A DNA stretch of 64,000 nucleotides from an uncultured Acetatifactor sp. (GCA_910583845.1 CAJUAB010000024.1:1-64000), one strand, 5' to 3'; positions 24,200 to 33,421 are shown, counted from the first letter of the stretch. Numbers and translations are program-made. The notes: generated by a model from the sequence alone, not told the origin.

Positions 24200-24216
24200 G
24201 CCGCGCCCCCATTTTT

Positions 24217-24296
24217 GCAGACAGACCTCCTTGTCTGCGTTCTCATGGGACTGCGCCTTTCGGGAATCATCTTTCAGACGCGCCCGGAGGCGGGGA
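24217..24296 (+). repeat. Hairpin and decayed copy of dispersed element 1
   Basis: A GCAGACA/TGTCTGC hairpin (24217-24238) is followed by a segment ending CATCTTTCAGACGCGCCCGG. That end matches, with several changes, the end of the element at 60616-60708 (CATTTTTCAGACACGCACCGG, one base over the quoted overlap trimmed to CATTTTTCAGACACGCAC). Copy assignment is by eye. Confidence 0.4.
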
Positions 24297-24310
24297 AGGA
24301 TTTATACTGA

Positions 24311-24376
24311 CTGACGTTAAGATTTTCCCATTTCGGCACAGCATGCACTGTGCGGAAGGGAAAATCTAATCGTCAG
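24311..24376 (+). repeat. Long imperfect palindrome (dispersed element 2)
   Basis: CTGACGTTAAGATTTTCCC (24311-24329) pairs with GGGAAAATCTAATCGTCAG (24358-24376) almost completely. Inside is a second hairpin, GCACAG-CATGCA-CTGTGC (24336-24353). The ends and CGGAAGGG block resemble 60789-60841. There is no T-run, so it is not a simple terminator. It lies 24 bp before the second M14 gene. Confidence 0.7.
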
Positions 24377-24399
24377 TGAGTACAGAAAGGCAGTTTTTC

Positions 24400-25335
24400 A
24401 TGCATATTCACGAGATTTACACGGTACATTCCATGTACCGGGAGGATATGAAGATCCGGGGCTACACCTTCGGCCAGGGGGAGAAATCCGCCTGTATCGT
24501 GGGTTCCCTGCGGGGAAACGAGATTCAGCAGATGTATGTCTGTTCCCAGCTGATTCAGGCGCTGAAGGAAGTGGAGGCCAACGGCAACATCTGCGCGGGC
24601 CGGCAGATCCAGGTGATTCCCGTGGTCAACAGCTATGGCATCAATGTGGGACGGCGCTTTTTCGGGGTGGACAATGTGGACCTGAACAGAGCTTTTCCCG
24701 GCAACTCCTATGGAGAGCAGGACAGGCGTATCGTCCATGCGCTGCTTGAGGAAACAGGCTGCTATACTTACGGAATACAGTTTGCCTCCTTCTACATGGA
24801 GGGGGAATTCATGCCCCATGTGCGCATGATGGAGACCGGTTATCAGAACGCTTCCCTGGCCAATCTGTTCGGACTGCCCTATGTGGTGGTACATAAACCC
24901 GCCCCCATCGACACCGGCACACTGAATTACAACTGGCAGGCTGCCGGGACCGCCGCTTTCTCCCTGTTTACCAGAACCAATCGGGAGATAGACGAACGCA
25001 GCGCCGGACAGGCGGTGGCGGCGGTGCTGCGGTTCCTAAAGCGCATGGGCATTATCCGCTATGACAGCCACAGCGGTTATATCAGCCATGTGCTGCATGC
25101 GCGGGATCTTTCCGATGTACATGCGGGCAGGGCCGGAATCTTCCGGGGACTGGTCCGGCCCGGAGACGATGTGCGCTACGGGCGTCCCCTGGCGGAGATT
25201 ATTGATCCTCAGGAGGGAACCGTGCGGGAGACCGTCATGGCCCCCACGGACGGTATTGTATTTTTTGCCCACACAGGAGCGCTGATCAACCAGGGGGATA
25301 TGGTTTACCGCCTGGTACACAGGCTGCATGCGTAA
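24400..25335 (+). CDS. AstE/AspA-type M14 pseudoenzyme
   Basis: A 311-residue paralogue of the preceding gene; it aligns nearly without gaps, and DLNRAFPG falls at the same residues 94-101. The zinc site is broken: His42 is Arg38 (GSLRGNE), His129 is Phe128 (GIQFAS), and the catalytic Glu191 has no counterpart; only Glu41 remains. The C-terminal domain (HAGRAGIFRGLVRPGDDV and APTDGIVFF) is well kept, so the protein is maintained but is probably not a zinc hydrolase. It may pair with or regulate the intact paralogue (inference). ATG 24400 is set by GAAAGG upstream and by equal length with the paralogue; a GTG at 24376 is less likely. Confidence 0.8.
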   Translation: MHIHEIYTVHSMYREDMKIRGYTFGQGEKSACIVGSLRGNEIQQMYVCSQLIQALKEVEANGNICAGRQIQVIPVVNSYGINVGRRFFGVDNVDLNRAFPGNSYGEQDRRIVHALLEETGCYTYGIQFASFYMEGEFMPHVRMMETGYQNASLANLFGLPYVVVHKPAPIDTGTLNYNWQAAGTAAFSLFTRTNREIDERSAGQAVAAVLRFLKRMGIIRYDSHSGYISHVLHARDLSDVHAGRAGIFRGLVRPGDDVRYGRPLAEIIDPQEGTVRETVMAPTDGIVFFAHTGALINQGDMVYRLVHRLHA

Positions 25336-25430
25336 TCCGCCTGCGGAGTATGATCCTGTTTTCTGTTCTGAACTACCGGGCCCCCGGTCTGCAAAGGTTT
25401 GCACAAGCATAAAAACGATGGAGGACAATC

Positions 25431-28400
25431 ATGGGAAATGTAAGACGTATCTATGTGGAAAAGAAGGCTCCCTACGCGGTAAAAGCCAGGGAACTGAAAG
25501 GAGATCTGAAAAACTATCTGGGCCTTGGCAATGTGGAGGAAGTGAGACTGTTCATCCGCTATGATGTGGAGAATATCTCCGACGAGGTCTTTGCCGCCGC
25601 CTGCCGCACTGTTTTTTCAGAGCCTCCGGTGGATGATCTGTATGAGGAGAGCATTGAGATTCCGGCCAACGGCCATGTGTTTTCCGTGGAGTTTCTGCCC
25701 GGCCAGTTTGACCAGAGGGCGGATTCCGCAGTGCAGTGCGTACAGTTCCTGAAGGAGGACGAGGAGCCCATGATCCGCACGGCCGTGACCTATATGATCA
25801 TCGGTGATGTGAGCGGAGAGGAGATGGCCCGTATCAAGGCCTACTGCATCAATCCCGTGGATTCCCGGGAGACGGATATGGAAAAGCCCGAAACATTGGC
25901 GGTAGAGTTCCAGGAGCCTGCGGATGTGGCGATTTTCGCGGGTTTTGCGGATATGCCCCGGGAGGAGCTGAAAAAGCTCTATGACTCTCTGGGACTTGCC
26001 ATGACCTTCAAGGATTTTCTGCATATTCAGAAATATTTCCACGACGATGAGAAGAGAGACCCGTCCATGACGGAGATCCGGGTGCTGGATACCTACTGGT
26101 CCGATCACTGCCGCCATACCACGTTCTCCACGGAGTTAAAGGAGGTGGAGTTTGGAGAGGGCTATTACAGAGACCCCATCGAGGCTACCTACCAGAGTTA
26201 TATGGATACCCGGGAGGAAATCTTCGCGGGCAGAGAGGACAAGTTCGTCTGTCTGATGGACCTGGCCCTGATGGCCATGCGGAAGCTGAAAAAGGACGGC
26301 AGACTGGCTGACCTGGAGGAATCCGACGAGATCAACGCCTGCTCCGTGGTGGTGCCGGTTGAGATGGAGTATGAGGATCATGTGGAGACCCAGGAGTGGC
26401 TGGTGTTCTTCAAGAATGAGACCCACAACCATCCCACGGAGATCGAGCCCTTCGGAGGGGCGGCCACCTGTCTGGGCGGCGCCATCCGTGATCCTCTGTC
26501 CGGCCGGGGCTATGTGTACCAGGCCATGCGGGTGACAGGCGCGGCCGATCCCACCGTGCCCGTGGCGGATACGCTCAGGGGCAAGCTGTCCCAGAAAAAG
26601 CTGGTCAGAGGCGCTGCCGCCGGCTATTCCTCCTACGGCAATCAGATCGGTCTGGCCACCGGCTATGTCAAGGAGATCTATCATCCGGGCTATGTGGCAA
26701 AAAGGATGGAGATCGGAGCGGTCATGGGTGCCGCGCCCCGCAGAAATGTGATCCGCGGGACCTCCGACCCCGGAGACATCATTATTCTGCTGGGCGGGCG
26801 CACCGGCCGCGACGGCTGCGGCGGCGCTACCGGTTCTTCCAAGGTACACACGGAACAGTCCATAGAGACCTGCGGCGCCGAGGTACAGAAGGGCAACGCC
26901 CCTACGGAGCGGAAGATCCAGAGACTGTTCCGCAGGGAGGAGGTCAGCCGCCTGATCAAGAAGTGCAATGACTTCGGCGCGGGCGGTGTGTCCGTGGCCA
27001 TCGGTGAGCTGGCAGACGGTCTGACGGTGGATCTGGACAAGGTGCCCAAGAAGTATGCGGGTCTGGACGGCACGGAGCTGGCCATTTCCGAATCACAGGA
27101 GCGGATGGCCGTGGTGGTGGACCCGAAGGATGTGGATGCTTTTCTGGGCTATGCGGCGCAGGAGAACCTGGAGGCTGTGGCGGTGGCCACCGTCACCGAA
27201 GAGCCCCGTCTGGTGCTGAACTGGAGAGGGAAGGATATCGTCAATTTAAAGAGAGCTTTCCTGGATACCAATGGCGCTCATCAGGAGACCGATGTCAAGG
27301 TGGATATTCCGGATGAGAAAGACAATTATTTTAACCGCTATTCCGTGGAGAAGGCAGGGGAACTGGCGGAAAACGGCGATATAAAAGGGGCGTGGCTGAC
27401 CCTGTTAAACGATCTGAACGTATGCTCTCAGAAAGGTCTGGTGGAGATGTTTGACTCTTCCATCGGCGCGGCCAGCGTACTCATGCCCTACGGCGGTGTG
27501 CGTCAGCTCACCGAGACCCAGGCCATGGTGGCAAAGCTGCCGGTGCTGGAGGGGAAGACAGACACTGTGACAATGATGAGTTACGGATTTGATCCCTTCC
27601 TGTCCTCCTGGAGTCCCTATCACGGCGCCATTTACGCGGTGGTGGAATCCATGGCCAGGATTGTGGCAAGCGGCGGCGATTACAGGAAGATCCGCTTTAC
27701 CTTCCAGGAATATTTCCGCAGGATGACGCAGGACCCGGCCCGCTGGAGCCAGCCTTTCGCGGCGCTGCTGGGGGCCTACGACGCACAGATCGGCTTTGGC
27801 CTGCCCTCCATCGGCGGCAAGGACAGCATGTCCGGTACCTTCAACGAGATCGACGTGCCGCCCACGCTGGTGTCCTTTGCCGTGGATATCGCGAAATGCG
27901 GGGATATCGTGACGCCGGAGCTTAAGACTCCCGGCAATAAGCTGGTGCGTTTTTCCATAGAGAGAGATGAATTTGACGTGCCCATGTACCAGGCGGTGAT
28001 GGAGCTGTATGGGGCCGTTCATCAGCTGATGAAGGAGAAAGTTATTGTATCCGCTTATGCCCTGGATGCCAGAGGCGTGGCGGCGGCAGTGTCCAAGATG
28101 GCGTTCGGCAACGGTCTGGGCGCGCGCCTGGAGGAGGGGCTGGATGCCCGGGATCTGTTCGGCAACGGTCTGGGCGACCTGCTGGTGGAAATGCCTGCCG
28201 GAGGGCTTCAGCTGCTGGAAGAGAGAAAGCTGGATTATATGGTGATCGGCACGGTGACTGCCGAGCCGGTGTTCCACGTGGGAAAGGAACCTATCACCCT
28301 GGAAGAGGCCTTGCAGGCGTGGACCTCCAGGCTGGAAAAGGTGTTCCCCACCAGGGCGGTGCCGGGAGCGGAGCCGGTGCCGGGCGGGACATACCATGGG

Positions 28401-29231
28401 GAGAGCGTCTATGTGTGCAGGCATAAGGTGGCAAAGCCCACCGTGTTTATCCCGGTGTTCCCGGGAACCAACTGTGAGTATGACAGCGCCAGGGCCTTCC
28501 GGCGGGCGGGAGCGGAAGTGGTGACCAGGGTGTTTTGCAATCAGAGCCCTCTGGATATCCGCCAGTCCGTGGAAGTCTTTGAAGAGGCCATCGGTCAGGC
28601 ACAGATCATCATGTTCCCCGGCGGTTTCTCCGCGGGCGACGAGCCGGACGGCAGCGCCAAGTTCTTTGCCACGGCTTTTCAGAATGTGAGGCTCAAAGAG
28701 GCGGTGATGAAGCTGTTAAACCAAAGGGACGGCCTGGCGCTGGGGATCTGTAACGGCTTCCAGGCGCTGATCAAGCTGGGGCTGGTGCCCTACGGCGAGA
28801 TTCGGGGACAGAAGGAAGACTCCCCCACCCTGACTTTCAATACCATCAACAGACATATATCCAAGATGGTGTATACCAAAGTAGTCACCGATAAGTCTCC
28901 CTGGCTCCAGGGCGCCTCGCTGGGGGCAACCTACTGCAATCCCGCTTCCCACGGTGAGGGGCGTTTTGTGGCACCCAGGGAGTGGGTGGACAGGTTGTTC
29001 GCGAACGGGCAGGTGGCCACACAGTACGCTGATCCCCAGGGCCATGTGTCCATGGACGAAGAGTACAATATCAACGGTTCTTACGCCGCCATCGAGGGTA
29101 TCACTTCCCCGGACGGAAGAGTCCTGGGCAAGATGGCCCACTCCGAGAGACGGGATAGCGCGGTGGCACTGAATATTTACGGGGAGCAGGATATGCGGAT
29201 ATTTGAGAGCGGCGTGAGGTATTTTCAGTAG
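25431..29231 (+). CDS. purL: Phosphoribosylformylglycinamidine synthase, single chain
   Basis: This large PurL makes FGAM from FGAR, glutamine and ATP. The 1266-residue chain combines the synthetase core (TYWSDHCRHTTFSTEL, FKNETHNHPTEIEPFGGA, SIGGKDSMSGTF) with a C-terminal glutamine amidotransferase (PVFPGTNCEYDSARAFRRAG, the nucleophile Cys in LGICNGFQAL, and the HGEGRF loop). The single-chain form, rather than split PurS/PurQ/PurL, is the clostridial type. It is separated from the purE operon by 18 kb and preceded by the M14 pair. The ribosome binding site is GATGGAGGAC. A terminator follows. Confidence 0.96.
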   Translation: MGNVRRIYVEKKAPYAVKARELKGDLKNYLGLGNVEEVRLFIRYDVENISDEVFAAACRTVFSEPPVDDLYEESIEIPANGHVFSVEFLPGQFDQRADSAVQCVQFLKEDEEPMIRTAVTYMIIGDVSGEEMARIKAYCINPVDSRETDMEKPETLAVEFQEPADVAIFAGFADMPREELKKLYDSLGLAMTFKDFLHIQKYFHDDEKRDPSMTEIRVLDTYWSDHCRHTTFSTELKEVEFGEGYYRDPIEATYQSYMDTREEIFAGREDKFVCLMDLALMAMRKLKKDGRLADLEESDEINACSVVVPVEMEYEDHVETQEWLVFFKNETHNHPTEIEPFGGAATCLGGAIRDPLSGRGYVYQAMRVTGAADPTVPVADTLRGKLSQKKLVRGAAAGYSSYGNQIGLATGYVKEIYHPGYVAKRMEIGAVMGAAPRRNVIRGTSDPGDIIILLGGRTGRDGCGGATGSSKVHTEQSIETCGAEVQKGNAPTERKIQRLFRREEVSRLIKKCNDFGAGGVSVAIGELADGLTVDLDKVPKKYAGLDGTELAISESQERMAVVVDPKDVDAFLGYAAQENLEAVAVATVTEEPRLVLNWRGKDIVNLKRAFLDTNGAHQETDVKVDIPDEKDNYFNRYSVEKAGELAENGDIKGAWLTLLNDLNVCSQKGLVEMFDSSIGAASVLMPYGGVRQLTETQAMVAKLPVLEGKTDTVTMMSYGFDPFLSSWSPYHGAIYAVVESMARIVASGGDYRKIRFTFQEYFRRMTQDPARWSQPFAALLGAYDAQIGFGLPSIGGKDSMSGTFNEIDVPPTLVSFAVDIAKCGDIVTPELKTPGNKLVRFSIERDEFDVPMYQAVMELYGAVHQLMKEKVIVSAYALDARGVAAAVSKMAFGNGLGARLEEGLDARDLFGNGLGDLLVEMPAGGLQLLEERKLDYMVIGTVTAEPVFHVGKEPITLEEALQAWTSRLEKVFPTRAVPGAEPVPGGTYHGESVYVCRHKVAKPTVFIPVFPGTNCEYDSARAFRRAGAEVVTRVFCNQSPLDIRQSVEVFEEAIGQAQIIMFPGGFSAGDEPDGSAKFFATAFQNVRLKEAVMKLLNQRDGLALGICNGFQALIKLGLVPYGEIRGQKEDSPTLTFNTINRHISKMVYTKVVTDKSPWLQGASLGATYCNPASHGEGRFVAPREWVDRLFANGQVATQYADPQGHVSMDEEYNINGSYAAIEGITSPDGRVLGKMAHSERRDSAVALNIYGEQDMRIFESGVRYFQ

Positions 29232-29314
29232 AGGCTCCGGTTTATCCAGAGGAAAACCCGAATATTCTGTGAGGACAATTGAGGGTAGCCACAGAAAGAG
29301 AATAGAGTAAGATT

Positions 29315-29362
29315 GAATGACCTTGTAGAGAGGATGATTCTTTTCTATGAGGTCATTTTTAT
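29315..29362 (+). terminator. Intrinsic terminator after purL
   Basis: AATGACC (29315-29321) pairs with GGTCATT (29351-29357), with inner pairing of AGAGAGG and CTTTTCT, and is followed by TTT. It separates purL from the Rpn gene. Confidence 0.6.
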
Positions 29363-29460
29363 GCAGAGGAATGGCGAGAGAAAGCCTGCGCGGGCAAAGA
29401 CCTTGCAATCAGTGGGATTTGATAGTATACTGATAACAGGAAAAGGAAAGGAACCAAAGA

Positions 29461-30513
29461 ATGGCCAAGGCACAGGATTTGAAACCGGATACAGTATTAA
29501 AGAATTACTGGAACGACAACGAGCAGTTTGCCGACCTCTTCAATGCGGCGCTGTTTGAGGGCAGGCAGGTGATCAGGTCAGAGGAGCTGGCAGATGTGGA
29601 CACGGAGGAATCCTCCGTGATGGAACACAGGGATTACGCAGAGAGCATCAGGGCGTCTCGGGACAGCATAAAAGTGTGCAAGAAATCTACGGCATATGGG
29701 GTGGAACTGGTAATGCTTGGCCTGGAGTCTCAGGAGCACATCCATTATGGGATGCCCATGCGTGTCATGGGCTATGACTATGGCACCTATAAAAAGCAGT
29801 ATGACAGCAATGCGAGAAAGTATCAGAGCCGTGACGGGCTGGATGACGATGAATACCTGTCAAGAATGAAAAGGACGGACAAGTTCACGCCGGTTATCAC
29901 CATCGTTGTATATTATGGTGAAAAACCATGGGATGGGGCGGTGTCGCTCCATGGAATGCTGAATATTCCCGAGGAGATGAAGCGGCTGGTCAACGACTAT
30001 AAAATGATGCTTGTGGAGGCGCGGCAGAATAACCTTACATTTCACAACATGAACAATGTGCATCTTTTTCATATGCTGGAATTGGTTCTGGATAAAAATA
30101 TGCCCAGGAATGAGTCAAAGGAAAAAGTCATAAAATATGCCAGGGAGTATGGCATTGACAAAACTGTCATTATGACGGTGGCAGGGGCGACAAACTGTAA
30201 GATTGATTACAACGCATTTGCTGAGAGAGGAGATGCTGATATGTGTACTTTGTTTGACGAAATTGCAAAAGAGAGTGAAGCAAAAGGAAGGGCCAAAGGA
30301 AAAGCTGAGGGAAAGGCTGAAGGAAAAGCAGAAGGAAAGGCCGAGGGAAGAGCAGAAGGAAAAGCCGAAGGAAAGGCTGAAGGTATTATTGAGACAGGGT
30401 ATGATTTTGGTTTATCTGAAAATGACATTCTGGAGCGGCTGCAAAACAAGTTGAAGGTGTCATTACAGACAGCCCGGGAATATCTTGAGATGTATGGAAA
30501 GCAGACTGTGTAA
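29461..30513 (+). CDS. Rpn-family PD-(D/E)xK nuclease / transposase-like protein
   Basis: A 350-residue member of the Rpn (recombination-promoting nuclease, YhgA-like) group, small DNA endonucleases once annotated as transposases. The N-terminal nuclease fold includes EHRDYAESIRASRDSIK and the family motif VELVMLGLESQEH followed by GMPMRVMGYDYGTYKKQY. Residues about 275-310 are a charged KAEG repeat (nine or so AEGK/AEGR units), then a short helical tail. The repeat is a typical hypervariable hinge in this family. The gene lies alone between purL and the ROK kinase. It encodes no visible recombinase partner or terminal repeats, so I do not call it an insertion sequence. Confidence 0.8.
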   Translation: MAKAQDLKPDTVLKNYWNDNEQFADLFNAALFEGRQVIRSEELADVDTEESSVMEHRDYAESIRASRDSIKVCKKSTAYGVELVMLGLESQEHIHYGMPMRVMGYDYGTYKKQYDSNARKYQSRDGLDDDEYLSRMKRTDKFTPVITIVVYYGEKPWDGAVSLHGMLNIPEEMKRLVNDYKMMLVEARQNNLTFHNMNNVHLFHMLELVLDKNMPRNESKEKVIKYAREYGIDKTVIMTVAGATNCKIDYNAFAERGDADMCTLFDEIAKESEAKGRAKGKAEGKAEGKAEGKAEGRAEGKAEGKAEGIIETGYDFGLSENDILERLQNKLKVSLQTAREYLEMYGKQTV

Positions 30514-30552
30514 TGGACAGGCCCAAGGGGGGATCTATTTAAGGAGGAAGAG

Positions 30553-31470
30553 ATGGTATTAGGAGCATTGGAAGCGGGCGGCACCAAGATGGTGTGCGCC
30601 ATAGGTAATGAGAATGGGCAGGTGTTGGAGAGGGTCTCCATACCTACGGTGAGTCCGGAGGAAACCATGCCTCAACTGATTGCTTTTTTCAGGGAACACA
30701 GTGTAGAGGCTCTGGGGGTGGGCTGCTTTGGCCCCATTAACCCGGTGAGGGGCACGGCCACATACGGCTATATTACCTCCACACCCAAGCTGGCCTGGCA
30801 GAATTACAACATTGTGGGGGCTTTTGAGGAGGCTCTGAGCTGTCCTGTGGGATTTGACACGGATGTGAATGCCTCCATGCTGGGAGAAGCCACTTTCGGC
30901 CAGGCCAGGGGGCTGGAGAACTGTATCTATGTGACGATTGGCACCGGCGTGGGCGTGGGCGTCTATGTCAACGGATCGCTGCTTCATGGAATGATGCACC
31001 CGGAGGCGGGGCATATCCTGTTACAGCGGCATCCCTCGGATACCTATGCGGGCAAATGTCCTTTCCATGGGAACTGCCTGGAGGGACTGGCTTCGGGCCC
31101 CGCCATTGAAGAGCGCTGGGGCGCCAAGGGAGCGGAACTGGCATCCCGGCGGGAAGTATGGGAGCTGGAGGCATATTATATCGCGCAGGCCTGTGTCAAT
31201 TATACTTTTGTCTATGCCCCGAAGAGAATTATCCTGAGCGGCGGGGTCATGCATCAGGAGCAGCTTTTTCCCATGATCCGCGAGCAGTATCAGGAACTGA
31301 TGGCGGGCTATATGATTACGCCGGAGCTGGAGAATCTGAACAGATATATCATCCCGTGCAGCTTAAATGACAACCAGGGCGTTATGGGCTGTCTGGAACT
31401 GGCCAAAGAGGCGGCGGGGGAACGGCTTCTTGCGGAGGGGCTGCGCGCGGGAAAGTTATTTGGCCTGTAA
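30553..31470 (+). CDS. ROK-family fructokinase-like sugar kinase
   Basis: A 305-residue cytoplasmic kinase that probably phosphorylates fructose or a related sugar with ATP. The start GALEAGGTKMVCAIG is the ATP-binding P-loop of ROK proteins. The catalytic Asp is in FDTDVNASMLGEA, and the zinc-binding block is GHILLQRHPSD plus CPFHGNCLEGLASGP (His and three Cys/His). The sequence pattern is closest to bacillal fructokinases (GmuE/YdhR type). AGGAGGAAGAG precedes the ATG. There is no transport or glycosidase gene nearby to fix the substrate. Confidence 0.85.
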   Translation: MVLGALEAGGTKMVCAIGNENGQVLERVSIPTVSPEETMPQLIAFFREHSVEALGVGCFGPINPVRGTATYGYITSTPKLAWQNYNIVGAFEEALSCPVGFDTDVNASMLGEATFGQARGLENCIYVTIGTGVGVGVYVNGSLLHGMMHPEAGHILLQRHPSDTYAGKCPFHGNCLEGLASGPAIEERWGAKGAELASRREVWELEAYYIAQACVNYTFVYAPKRIILSGGVMHQEQLFPMIREQYQELMAGYMITPELENLNRYIIPCSLNDNQGVMGCLELAKEAAGERLLAEGLRAGKLFGL

Positions 31471-31581
31471 CCAATCGGAAGATTTACTGTCAATAATAGG
31501 GAACACGTCGTGTTTATGGGCACGGCAGGTTCGTGGCGGAAACGCCGGTGCCTTTGCGGATCAGGAGAGGGAACACGGAGG

Positions 31582-32142
31582 ATGATGGAGGACAGCAGAA
31601 TCATAGATTTGTACTTTGAACGCTCTGAGGAGGCGATTGCCCGGACTGCCGAAAAGTATGGCCGTCTGTGCCGGGGCATCGCCCTGCGGATTGTGGGCAG
31701 TTATGAGGATGCGCAGGAGTGTGAGAATGATACCTATGTGGCTGTGTGGAACGCTATTCCTCCGGTCAGGCCCAACGTTTTTTCCGCGTTTCTGAGCCGG
31801 ATCAGCCGAAATATCGCATTGAACCGCTATGAGTACAACAAGGCAGGCAAGCGCAACAGCCAGTTCAATCTGGTGCTGGAGGAACTGGAGGAATGCCTGG
31901 CCTCATCCTGCTCTGTAGAAGATACATATATTGCGGGGGAAGTTGCGGGAATGATTAATCAATTTCTGGAAAAACTGAAAACAGAAACAAGAATCATTTT
32001 TGTGCGCAGATACTATTACGCGGATTCCGTCAGGGAGATTGCGCGGAGGCTGGACATAGGCGAGAGCAAGGTCAAGACCACGCTGTTTCGGGTCAGGCAG
32101 GAGCTCAAGGCGTATCTGGAACAACAGGGCGTACAGGTGTGA
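31582..32142 (+). CDS. ECF-like sigma-70 factor
   Basis: A 186-residue group 4 sigma factor that would direct RNA polymerase to stress promoters. Region 2 reads CRGIALRIVGSYEDAQECENDTYV in two parts (RIVGSYEDAQECENDTY, WNAIPPVRPNVFSAFL). Region 4 has the helix-turn-helix SVREIARRLDIGESKVKTTL. Start choice: ATG 31582 (or 31585) behind GGAGAGG; the frame is open to 31510 but without a site. It is followed by a 105-bp tandem repeat and then by a membrane protein that fits an anti-sigma factor. Confidence 0.85.
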   Translation: MMEDSRIIDLYFERSEEAIARTAEKYGRLCRGIALRIVGSYEDAQECENDTYVAVWNAIPPVRPNVFSAFLSRISRNIALNRYEYNKAGKRNSQFNLVLEELEECLASSCSVEDTYIAGEVAGMINQFLEKLKTETRIIFVRRYYYADSVREIARRLDIGESKVKTTLFRVRQELKAYLEQQGVQV

Positions 32143-32167
32143 AGCCGCGGGACTCTGAACCGTTCAA

Positions 32168-32412
32168 GGGGCATCGGAGAGCAGAGACGGAACTCAGAAC
32201 AGTCTCGGAACGCAGATGCCCGGAAGAAAGTACCAGATGCGCTTTTGAGCAGATGGAACTTTCTTCCCAGGAGGGGCATCGGAGAGCAGAGACGGAACTC
32301 AGAACAGTCTCGGAACGCAGATGCCCGGAAGAAAGTACCAGATGCGCTTTTGAGCAGATGGAACTTTCTTCCCAGGAGGGGCATCGGAGAGCAGAGACGG
32401 AACTCTCAATAA
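32168..32412 (+). repeat. 105-bp tandem repeat, 2.3 copies, hairpin-forming
   Basis: Copies start at 32168, 32273 and 32378 (35 bp of the third). The two full copies look identical. Each copy folds: GAGAC/GTCTC makes one hairpin, and GGAAGAAAGT pairs with ACTTTCTTCC, extended by GATGCCC with GGGCATC. The period is a multiple of three and both strands stay open. A 99-codon frame from GTG 32139 to 32438 overlaps both neighbours, but nothing else shows that it is translated. Confidence 0.9.
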
Positions 32413-32425
32413 GGATGGTAAATCA

Positions 32426-33421
32426 ATGGCTAAGATGAGCAGAGAGGATCTGTTCCGGGAGATCGGAGAGATCGACGAAACATATGTGGAAGAGGCCGGG
32501 CGGGCCGGACGAAAGCGCAGGGCGTACCGCCGGGCAGGCGGGGCGCTGGTGGCGGCGGTCAGCCTGGTGTTCTGCGTGGGAGTGGGATATATGACAGTGC
32601 TCTTTACCCAGCGGGGGGCGGATACCGGCGGAAGTGCCGGAAATGCGGCGCAGGAGCAGTATTCCATGGCGGAGGATACAAATGTCTGTCCGGCTGGCGG
32701 CGCGTCTCCTGACGCTGTGGAAGAAGAGCGGGCGGTAGCGGAGAACGCGCCGCAGACGGCTCCAGGTGAGGAGGCATCCCCGGGGGAATGTGATGAAGAG
32801 AAGGAGGACGTTTTAAGCGCCGTGAGCAGCATGGAGCAGGACAGGGGAGGGCAGATCCAGAAACCGCAGGAGGAAGCCGGCGGTCTGCAAGAGGCGGAGA
32901 AAGCGCTGGAAGATCTGGCGCTCTCCGGAGAAAGCGAGGTGGCGCTGAACTGGGAGGCGGCCCGGACGGATGAAGCCTATGGGCGGTATGTGGATGTGCC
33001 GGTTCCGGAAGGGTATGATTTTGCCGGAGGGAGTCGGTCCACTTCTGTGATGCGCGTGACCTGGAGCAGGGGTGAGGAGGAGATATCCGTCACCTGTCGG
33101 CAGGCAGATGAAGGCGTCAGCGACTGGCTGGTGGATGTGGAGAAGCCGGAAGAGTACGATCTGGGACTCTATGCGATTCCATGGGGGGACAGTGTGCCCC
33201 TGGAATTACAGACACGGGTATTCAACGCCACTTTCCGGTCGGAGCAGATTACTTTGGAGATCGTGGAGGCCAGGACCTGCCAGATGCAGGAGGAAGGAGA
33301 CACGCCAGGAAGCCGCACGCAGATCGGGATTCTGTACAGCGACAATGTACTGGTGGAGATCACAGGCAAAGGTCCCTCGGCGGAGGAAATCTACGCGATG
33401 ATTTATAGAGAGGATTCGTGA
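32426..33421 (+). CDS. Putative membrane anti-sigma factor
   Basis: A 331-residue single-span protein. The N-terminal cytoplasmic part (about 1-38, REDLFREIGEIDETYVEEA) precedes a transmembrane helix at about residues 39-60 (GGALVAAVSLVFCVGVGYMTVL). A long acidic Ala/Glu-rich linker leads to an extracytoplasmic domain (about 175-331). Position right after a sigma gene and the short cytoplasmic head followed by one span fit an anti-sigma factor; no zinc HxxxCxxC motif is present, so this is inference. ATG 32426 follows AAGGATGG. No terminator is visible directly after the stop. Confidence 0.65.
   Translation: MAKMSREDLFREIGEIDETYVEEAGRAGRKRRAYRRAGGALVAAVSLVFCVGVGYMTVLFTQRGADTGGSAGNAAQEQYSMAEDTNVCPAGGASPDAVEEERAVAENAPQTAPGEEASPGECDEEKEDVLSAVSSMEQDRGGQIQKPQEEAGGLQEAEKALEDLALSGESEVALNWEAARTDEAYGRYVDVPVPEGYDFAGGSRSTSVMRVTWSRGEEEISVTCRQADEGVSDWLVDVEKPEEYDLGLYAIPWGDSVPLELQTRVFNATFRSEQITLEIVEARTCQMQEEGDTPGSRTQIGILYSDNVLVEITGKGPSAEEIYAMIYREDS

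Noticed and set aside
29461..30513. Insertion sequence carrying the Rpn gene
   Set aside because: No terminal inverted repeats or target duplications are seen, and Rpn proteins are usually resident nucleases.
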